Assembly (NCBI GenBank): GCA_036489765.1
Contig: DASXFE010000014.1
Location: 22,475 to 86,474 of the forward strand
DNA length: 64,000 nt
Direction: 5' to 3'
Origin: DATARH01 sp036489765
GTDB taxonomy: Bacteria > Pseudomonadota > Alphaproteobacteria > ATCC43930 > CGMCC-115725
Both the position numbers and the translations under genes were made by a program. Under the pieces are notes generated by a model. The model was not told the origin of the DNA and did no database searches. It saw only the letters and a program-made list of their open reading frames with translations. Positions 58,682-64,000 of this stretch are shown one piece after another. Positions within the stretch are counted from its first letter, which is position 1; each line of letters begins with the position of its first letter.

Positions 58682-61341
58682 GCGCCGACGGTACGATCCG
58701 CACCACCTGTCCTTATTGCGGTGTCGGTTGCGGATTGCGGGTCGGGACGGATGGGGCGATCACCGGCGACCCCGACCACCCGGCCAATCGCGGACGATTG
58801 TGCTCGAAGGGCGCGGCGCTCGGCGAGACGCTGAAGGATAGCGGGCGGCTGCTTCACCCGGCGATCTCGGGCCGCCGGGCAAGCTGGGACGAGGCGCTCG
58901 ACCTGATCGCCGGCCGGTTTTCCCAGACCATCGCGGCACATGGCCCGGATTCGGTGGCGTTCTACGTCTCCGGCCAGTTCCTGACCGAGGACTACTACGT
59001 CGCCAACAAGCTGATGAAGGGCTTTATCGGCAGCGGCAATATCGACACCAACTCACGCCTGTGCATGGCTTCGTCGGTCGCCGGGCATGTGCGGGCCTTT
59101 GGCGAGGACATCGTTCCCGGCTGTTACGAGGATCTCGAGGCGGCCGATCTGGTCGTCCTCGTCGGCAGCAACATGGCCTGGTGCCACCCCGTTCTTCATC
59201 AGCGCCTCGTCGCGGCCCGGCAGGAGCGCGGCACCCGGATCGTCGTTATCGACCCCCGCCGCACCGCGACCTGCGAAGCCGCCGATCTACACCTCGCGCT
59301 GCGCCCCGGCAGCGACGTCGCGATATTCGCCGGCCTGTTGCGGCATCTTGCCGAATGCGGGGTCGTCTCGACGGGATGGGTCTCGCGCCACACGAAGGGC
59401 CTCGATGCAGCCGTCGCCGCCGCACCGGCACTGGCGGAGGCAGCCCACCTGGCCGATCTCCCGATCGGCGATCTCGCGCGCTTTTACGATTGGTTCGCGG
59501 CGACCGAGCGATCGGTGACGGCCTATTCGCAGGGGGTCAACCAATCCACCGCCGGCACCGACAAGGTCAACGCGATCATCAACTGTCACCTGGCAACGGG
59601 AAGGATCGGGCGGCCGGGCATGGGGCCGCTGTCATTGACCGGCCAGCCCAACGCGATGGGCGGGCGCGAGGTCGGCGGGCTCGCCAACCAGCTTGCCGCC
59701 CATATGGGCTTTGCCGAGCCCGAAGACATCGACCGCGTCCGGCGGTTTTGGGACGCGCCGCGGATGGCCGAGCGCGCCGGCCACAAGGCCGTCGACCTCT
59801 TCGACCGTATCCATGACGGCACGGTCAAGGCGCTGTGGGTTCTCGGCACCAACCCCGCCGCCAGCATGCCTCGTGCCGGCCGTGTGCGGGAGGCACTCGC
59901 CCGGTGCCCGTTCGTCGTCGTCAGCGATTGCTGGCCGACCGACACCTCGGTGCTCGCCGATGTCGTGCTGCCGGCCGCCGGATGGGGCGAGAAGGACGGC
60001 ACCGTCACCAACTCCGAGCGCCGGATCTCTCGCCAGCGCCGGTTTCGCGAGCCGCCCGGCGAGGCGCGCACGGATTGGCGGATGCTGTGCGGTGTCGCCG
60101 GCCGGATGGGCTGGGCCCACGCTTTCGCGTACCAAAATCCGGCGGCCGTCTTCCGGGAGCACGCCGCGCTGTCCGCCTCCGAGAACGAAGACCGGCGGGT
60201 ATTCGACATCGGCGCGCTCGCCGGGCTTAGCGACGAGGAATACGAGCGGCTGGAGCCGGTACAATGGCCCCTGCGCTGCGGAAGCAAAACGGGGCCGGGG
60301 CGGCTTTTTGGTGACGGGCGGTTCCCGACGCCGGATGGTCGAGCCCGCCTTGTCGCGACACCCTACCGGCCGCTGGCGCAACCGGCGGATCGCCGGATGC
60401 CGCTCGTCCTCAATACCGGCCGGGTGCGCGACCAATGGCATACGATGACGCGCACCGGCAATGTCGTGCGGCTGATGACGCACCAGCCAGAGCCGCTCCT
60501 CGACATTCATCCCGCCGACGCCGAATGGCTCGAGGTAAGGCCCGGCGGCTTCGCGCGCGTCGAGAGCGCGCACGGGACGGCCGTGCTCCGCATCCGCACG
60601 ACAAGCGAGCAGCGCCGCGGCGAGGTCTTTGCGCCGATGCATTGGACCGACCGGTTCAGCGCGGCCGGCCCGATCGCCCGGCTCGTAAGCGCGGAGACCG
60701 ACCCCCTCTCCGGCCAGCCCGAACTGAAGGGCACGCCGGTCACGGTGACACCGGTCGCCGCCCTGTGGCACGGGCTGCTGCTGCGCCGCGACGAATTTTT
60801 GCCCACAGGTCCGTTCTACTGGGCGCGCATCCCGCTGCCGGAGGGACAGGTGTTCGAGCTCGCCGGATGGGAGCCGCTGCCGAGCGGAAGCAATACCGGA
60901 GGATGGGTCAAGACCCTCCTCGGCGCGCCGCAGGAGCCCGATCTGATCATCTACGCCGATCCCGGGTGTGGCGGGTTCCGCTACGCGAGCGTCGTCGACA
61001 ACCGCCTCGACGCGTGTCTCTTCCTGGCCCGGAAGCGCGCCTCGCTACCGCCACGCGAGGCGATTGCCGCGCAGCTCGGGGCGACGATCCTGCCGGCCGG
61101 CTACACCGAGCTTTTCGGCGCCCGACCGACCGGTGCGGCCGCAGCCGGCGATGCCGGCCGCACCGTCTGCGCCTGCTTCGGCGTCGGGCTCAGCGCCCTC
61201 CGCCGCTTGATCGCGGGCCGGCGCCTGACGACGGTCGCCGAAATCGGCGCCGCGCTTCGCGCCGGGACCAACTGCGGCTCCTGCATCCCCGAATTGAAGG
61301 CGATCCTGCGCGACGCCCAGGCAGGTACCGCGGGCCCCTGA
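58678..61341 (+). CDS. nasA: Assimilatory nitrate reductase catalytic subunit NasA
   Basis: An 887-aa molybdopterin enzyme reducing nitrate to nitrite. The N-terminal [4Fe-4S] motif has C11, C14 and C18 (TCPYCGVGC) with the fourth Cys in RLCSKG. The bis-MGD domain includes NTNSRLCMASSVAGH, GTNPAASMP and LNTGRVRDQWHTMTRTG. The C-terminal extension carries a BFD-like [2Fe-2S] domain (CACFGVG near 829, CGSC near 865), as in NasA/NasC-type enzymes that accept electrons directly from a reductase. Start is GTG overlapping nirD. Confidence 0.96.
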   Translation: MSADGTIRTTCPYCGVGCGLRVGTDGAITGDPDHPANRGRLCSKGAALGETLKDSGRLLHPAISGRRASWDEALDLIAGRFSQTIAAHGPDSVAFYVSGQFLTEDYYVANKLMKGFIGSGNIDTNSRLCMASSVAGHVRAFGEDIVPGCYEDLEAADLVVLVGSNMAWCHPVLHQRLVAARQERGTRIVVIDPRRTATCEAADLHLALRPGSDVAIFAGLLRHLAECGVVSTGWVSRHTKGLDAAVAAAPALAEAAHLADLPIGDLARFYDWFAATERSVTAYSQGVNQSTAGTDKVNAIINCHLATGRIGRPGMGPLSLTGQPNAMGGREVGGLANQLAAHMGFAEPEDIDRVRRFWDAPRMAERAGHKAVDLFDRIHDGTVKALWVLGTNPAASMPRAGRVREALARCPFVVVSDCWPTDTSVLADVVLPAAGWGEKDGTVTNSERRISRQRRFREPPGEARTDWRMLCGVAGRMGWAHAFAYQNPAAVFREHAALSASENEDRRVFDIGALAGLSDEEYERLEPVQWPLRCGSKTGPGRLFGDGRFPTPDGRARLVATPYRPLAQPADRRMPLVLNTGRVRDQWHTMTRTGNVVRLMTHQPEPLLDIHPADAEWLEVRPGGFARVESAHGTAVLRIRTTSEQRRGEVFAPMHWTDRFSAAGPIARLVSAETDPLSGQPELKGTPVTVTPVAALWHGLLLRRDEFLPTGPFYWARIPLPEGQVFELAGWEPLPSGSNTGGWVKTLLGAPQEPDLIIYADPGCGGFRYASVVDNRLDACLFLARKRASLPPREAIAAQLGATILPAGYTELFGARPTGAAAAGDAGRTVCACFGVGLSALRRLIAGRRLTTVAEIGAALRAGTNCGSCIPELKAILRDAQAGTAGP

Positions 61342-61497
61342 GCCCCCTCCCCGATTTTCCGCTTCCACGCGGCGAAGGCGCGCCGATGCGCGGTATCGCG
61401 AAGGCGGTCCACGCGGTAGGCTCGGATCGCCCTTCACGAGCGGACTGGCGCTCGCGAACCGGGCTGTATTCCCAAGACCAAGCGGGGTAGCGGCAAC

Positions 61498-62421
61498 ATG
61501 CGTCTATTGGTAGTCGGGGCCGGATCGACCGGCGGGTATTTTGGCGGCCGCCTGGCCGCGGCCGGCCGGGATGTGGCCTTTCTCGTGCGTTCAAGGCGGG
61601 CGGCACAACTCCGCGAGACGGGCCTGCAACTCGTCAGCCCACATGGCGATGTGACGATCAAGCCGACGCTCGTCGCGGCGGATGCGATCGATGGCCCCTA
61701 CGACGCCGTGCTGCTCTCGGTCAAGGCGTATTCGCTCGATGCGGCAATCGCGGATTTCGCGGGCGCGGTCGGGCCGGCTACGATGATCATGCCGATGCTG
61801 AACGGCATGCGTCACATGGACCTCCTGGAGGAGCGGTTCGGCGCCGAAACGGTGATCGGCGGCGTCTGCAAGGTCGCGGCGACGATCGATCCGGACGGGC
61901 GGATCGTGCAGCTCGCTCAGTTCCAGGAACTTGTCTACGGCGAGAGGGACGGCTCGGTATCGTCGCGGATGCGGGCGCTCGACGCTTTCATGAGCGGCGC
62001 CGGGTTCGATGCCCGGCTGTCCTCGTCGATCGATTACGAGATGTGGGAAAAATGGGTGATGCTGGCGACGCTCGGCGGGATTACCTGCCTGATGCGCGGA
62101 AACATCGGCGACGTGGTGGCCGCGCCCGGCGGCGCGCCGTTCATCCTCGGCTTTTTCGATGAAGTGGTCAGCATCGCGAGCGCCGTCGGCCAGGCCCCCA
62201 AGCCCGAATTCGTCGAGGCCACCCGCAAGACCCTGACCACCGCGGGTTCGACACAGGCCCCGTCGATGTATCGCGACCTGCAGCAGGGCAGCCCAATCGA
62301 GGCGGATCAGATCATCGGAGACCTGCTCGCGCGCGGCGGCAAGGCGGGTCTCGAAACGCCGCTCCTCGCCACCGCCTATGCGCACATGTCGGTCTATCAG
62401 CGCCGGATCGCCGGGTCGTAA
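61498..62421 (+). CDS. Ketopantoate reductase family protein (PanE/ApbA-like)
   Basis: A 307-aa NADPH-dependent reductase. The cofactor motif is VVGAGSTGGYFGGRLA (GAGSTGGY at 7-14), the family lysine is in VLLSVKAYSLDAA, and the C-terminal SMYRDLQQGSPIEADQIIGDL contains the conserved Ser/Asp and Glu of the active site. It may serve pantothenate synthesis or reduce another 2-oxo acid; several paralogues per genome are usual. The 156 bases before it hold no gene. Confidence 0.88.
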   Translation: MRLLVVGAGSTGGYFGGRLAAAGRDVAFLVRSRRAAQLRETGLQLVSPHGDVTIKPTLVAADAIDGPYDAVLLSVKAYSLDAAIADFAGAVGPATMIMPMLNGMRHMDLLEERFGAETVIGGVCKVAATIDPDGRIVQLAQFQELVYGERDGSVSSRMRALDAFMSGAGFDARLSSSIDYEMWEKWVMLATLGGITCLMRGNIGDVVAAPGGAPFILGFFDEVVSIASAVGQAPKPEFVEATRKTLTTAGSTQAPSMYRDLQQGSPIEADQIIGDLLARGGKAGLETPLLATAYAHMSVYQRRIAGS

Positions 62422-62465
62422 CGGAGCCGAGCAGCTTTTGCGCCGAGACCCGCGGGAGAACCCTG

Positions 62466-62819
62466 ATGACCTACGTCGATGGATTTGTTGCCGCCGTTCC
62501 GACCGCTAATCGGGAAGCCTACCGGAAGCATGCGGAGGCGGCCGCCGTGGTATTCAAGGAATATGGCGCCCTGAAACTCGTCGAGTGCTGGGGCGACGAC
62601 GTGCCCGAGGGAAAGCTCACGTCATTTCCGATGGCGGTGAAGCGCCGGGACGATGAGACCGTGGTGTTTTCCTGGATCATCTGGCCATCGCGGGCGGTCC
62701 GCGATGAAGCCATGCCGAACGTCATGGCCGATCCACGGGTGAAACCCGACACCAATCCGATGCCCTTTGACGCAAAGCGCCTGATCTACGGCGGTTTCGA
62801 CATGATCGTGGACGCGTGA
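62466..62819 (+). CDS. DUF1428 family protein
   Basis: A 117-aa dimeric alpha-beta (ferredoxin-like) barrel protein. It matches the DUF1428 pattern well: MTYVDGFVAAVPTANREAYR, ALKLVECWGDDVPEGKLTSF, WIIWPSRAVRDEA, and the C-terminal DAKRLIYGGFDMIVD. Function unknown. It follows the ketopantoate-reductase-like gene by 44 bases on the same strand. Confidence 0.93.
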   Translation: MTYVDGFVAAVPTANREAYRKHAEAAAVVFKEYGALKLVECWGDDVPEGKLTSFPMAVKRRDDETVVFSWIIWPSRAVRDEAMPNVMADPRVKPDTNPMPFDAKRLIYGGFDMIVDA

Positions 62820-62861
62820 GACGACGCGGCGGGAACGACACGGATCAAGGGAGCAGCACGG

Positions 62862-63167
62862 ATGTCTAATGATGCGGCGGCAATCAGAACTGCGGCGCAG
62901 ACCTATCTCGACGGACTCTACGAGGGAGATGCAGACAAGCTCGCATCCGTCTTTCATCCCACGAGCGCGCTGACCTGGGAGGAAAACGGCGTCCTCACGC
63001 CCCTGCCTCGCGACGAGTGGCTGGAGGCCGTGCGCAACCGGCCCTCGGCGAAGGCGCGCGGCCTCGGCCGCCAGGACGAGATCCTGCAGATCGACCAGGC
63101 TTCACCAACCATGGCGTTCGTGAAGCTCAAATGCGCGATCCCGCCGCGTTTCTTCGGTCTTATCTAG
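62862..63167 (+). pseudogene. NTF2-like family gene truncated at a foreign-DNA junction
   Basis: The frame encodes about 97 residues of an NTF2-fold protein (Lumazine_bd_2-like): AIRTAAQTYLDGLYEGDADKL, then FHPTSALTWEENGVLTPLPRDEW and MAFVKLKCAIPPRFF. Family members continue with two more strands (a DYL...DGRW...K.FH type ending), but here the frame ends GLI-stop directly after PPRFF. The sequence beyond about 63155 is lower in GC and unrelated. So the last 25 or so codons were replaced by the incoming segment. Confidence 0.7.
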
Positions 63168-63397
63168 CAAAGACACCTAGGAGTTCCACACTCAATATTT
63201 GGACAATGGTTCGCCCCCCTACGGTGTTCGCAATCGGCAGTGCCCAACCTAGGCGAGCCGCAAGTCTCGGACGATGCGAGGATTTCGCATTTTTATTCTG
63301 ACCGTTTGACACCGCCGCCCATTGACAAATAAGAACATGATTCTGCCACAACCTAGCGCTATGTTCTCACTATGTTCCCCTCGGAGATCGTCATATA
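63168..63397. other. Low-GC junction region at the start of a foreign segment
   Basis: This 230-bp stretch holds no supported gene. It is visibly poorer in GC than the preceding 60 kb and contains several AT-rich hexamers (for example TTGACA-like and AACATGATTC sequence near 63323-63345) that may form the promoter of the next gene. No tRNA 3' end or direct repeat marking an attachment site was recognised. Confidence 0.5.
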
Positions 63398-63691
63398 ATG
63401 GCTAGCTATACCCCAAACCAGTCCGTGCTTATCCGGTGCGAGATACAGCCTGGGCCTTTCCCGACAGAGGCTCTTGTGACTTTTGAGACCGTTGACGGGC
63501 CGGTCTCCGGCTTCGTTCGGAGTGCCAACGTGCGAAAGCGTACGGATGGCGAGGGTTACATAAGTGCGGTCGTGAAGGAAGCGTCGCCCGACACCATCAC
63601 CGTCGTGGTTGAAGGGTCTTTCTTTACAACGAACGGTTTAGCATATTTGAACAGGGCATGGGCAGACTCGAATGTGAGCCTTGCCGCCTAG
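63398..63691 (+). CDS. Unknown 97-aa protein in the low-GC segment
   Basis: A soluble, beta-strand-rich small protein (MASYTPNQSVLIRCEIQPGP, ALVTFETVDGPVSGFVRS, ISAVVKEASPDTITVVVEG). It has no signal peptide and no cysteine beyond one near the start. No family recognised. CGGAG lies nine bases before the ATG. It ends 11 bases before the dCTP-deaminase-like gene and is probably co-transcribed with it, so a functional link is possible. Confidence 0.6.
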   Translation: MASYTPNQSVLIRCEIQPGPFPTEALVTFETVDGPVSGFVRSANVRKRTDGEGYISAVVKEASPDTITVVVEGSFFTTNGLAYLNRAWADSNVSLAA

Positions 63692-63702
63692 GCGAGGACG
63701 AT

Positions 63703-64000
63703 ATGATCCTTTCTCAGGTCAATTTGAGAGCCGCAGTCGAGGCGGGAGAGATCGCTTTTGACCCGCTATTGGAAGAAAAACAATGGGGTGAAGCGTCTGT
63801 TGATCTGCGGCTGGGATTTAGTTTCACTAGAATATCAGAAGCTGGGTCGATGACTCTTTCGGTCGCGGAAGGACTGGTGGCGCTAGGAAAATCTGGTTTA
63901 TGGGCAACCAAGGAACTACAAGCAAAAGACTCTCTTGGTGATAGAGAGCGGTTTGTCTTAGAGCCTGGAAAATTTGTTCTAGCAATGACCTATGAGAGCA
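63703..64000 (+). CDS. dCTP deaminase-like protein, N-terminal part (runs off the window)
   Basis: The first 99 codons are visible. MILSQVNLRAAVEAGEIAFD, EKQWGEASVDLRLGFSFTR and RFVLEPGKFVLAMTYES fit the opening of the dCTP deaminase/dUTPase-like (Dcd) fold. The ordinary enzyme makes dUTP for thymidylate synthesis. Divergent versions deplete dCTP during phage infection. Low GC and position in a foreign segment favour a mobile or defence copy over the housekeeping gene. The catalytic Glu region lies beyond the window end, so activity cannot be judged. Confidence 0.72.
   Translation, partial: MILSQVNLRAAVEAGEIAFDPLLEEKQWGEASVDLRLGFSFTRISEAGSMTLSVAEGLVALGKSGLWATKELQAKDSLGDRERFVLEPGKFVLAMTYES

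Noticed and set aside
63140..63260. tRNA gene as attachment site at the foreign-segment junction
   Set aside because: No tRNA-like 3' end or TTCGAATC-type T-loop was found at the junction.

Overview
The window is about 64 kb of high-GC DNA from an alphaproteobacterium. The signs are the hrcA-grpE and dnaK-dnaJ chaperone loci, an rpmB gene, a two-domain cold-shock protein of the type common in Rhodospirillales and Rhizobiales, an alphaproteobacterial-style sigma-32 promoter before dnaK, a full-length glnD, and many short intergenic palindromic repeats. The exact order cannot be fixed from this sequence alone. The rich set of aromatic and organic-acid catabolism genes and transporters suggests a metabolically versatile soil or freshwater organism.

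Layout. 1-3.1 kb: phenylacetyl-CoA epoxidase genes paaA-B-C-E on the minus strand, tightly overlapped and without paaD between C and E. 3.3-7.3 kb: an amidohydrolase, then an MFS transporter, Asp/Glu-racemase-like protein and GNAT acetyltransferase in series. 7.3-8.0 kb: a PIN toxin with a frameshifted antitoxin. 8-12.5 kb: glutathione transferase, carboxylesterase, agmatinase-family hydrolase and two small envelope proteins. 12.8-18.4 kb: heat-shock block hrcA-grpE, a decayed ABC binding-protein remnant, then dnaK and dnaJ. 18.5-24.2 kb: lipoprotein, glnD, SDR, TSUP transporter, VOC protein and Rap1a-like protein. 24.3-29.3 kb: HpaB-like hydroxylase, double cold-shock protein, rpmB, HpaI-like aldolase and DUF899 protein. 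29.7-38.4 kb: luciferase-like monooxygenase with tandem AAHS-type MFS transporters, an ABC binding protein, a DSD1-family PLP enzyme, a TAXI protein lacking a signal peptide, and a zinc alcohol dehydrogenase. 38.5-48.3 kb: catabolic genes (cupins, two-subunit CoA-transferase, alcohol dehydrogenase, two MetE-like proteins, two-domain VOC dioxygenase), interrupted by a low-GC gene encoding an AAA-type ATPase fused to a TIR domain, and by a toxin-antitoxin remnant. 48.3-53.5 kb: LeuD/LeuC-like dehydratase, CaiB-type CoA-transferase and hydrolases. 53.6-61.3 kb: a carboxymuconolactone-decarboxylase gene with an internal stop, then a nitrate assimilation operon (narK-nirB-nirD-nasA) behind a good sigma-54 promoter. 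61.5-63.2 kb: ketopantoate reductase, DUF1428 and a truncated NTF2-like gene. From about 63.16 kb the base composition drops and a foreign segment begins, with an unknown 97-aa protein and the start of a dCTP-deaminase-like gene.

How it fits together. Most of the window is catabolic cargo: substrate uptake (MFS, ABC, TAXI), activation to CoA thioesters (two types of CoA-transferase), oxygenation (PaaABCE, HpaB, luciferase-like, VOC) and aldol or hydro-lyase steps. Housekeeping loci sit among these. Two low-GC insertions (40.5-42.05 kb and 63.16 kb to the end) carry the best candidates for phage-defence genes. Several genes show fresh, single-event damage: a 2-bp duplication, a 1-bp loss and a Gln-to-amber change. 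These point either to recent decay or to base-level assembly errors, and should be checked first.

No tRNA, rRNA, CRISPR array, intact IS element or integrase was recognised.
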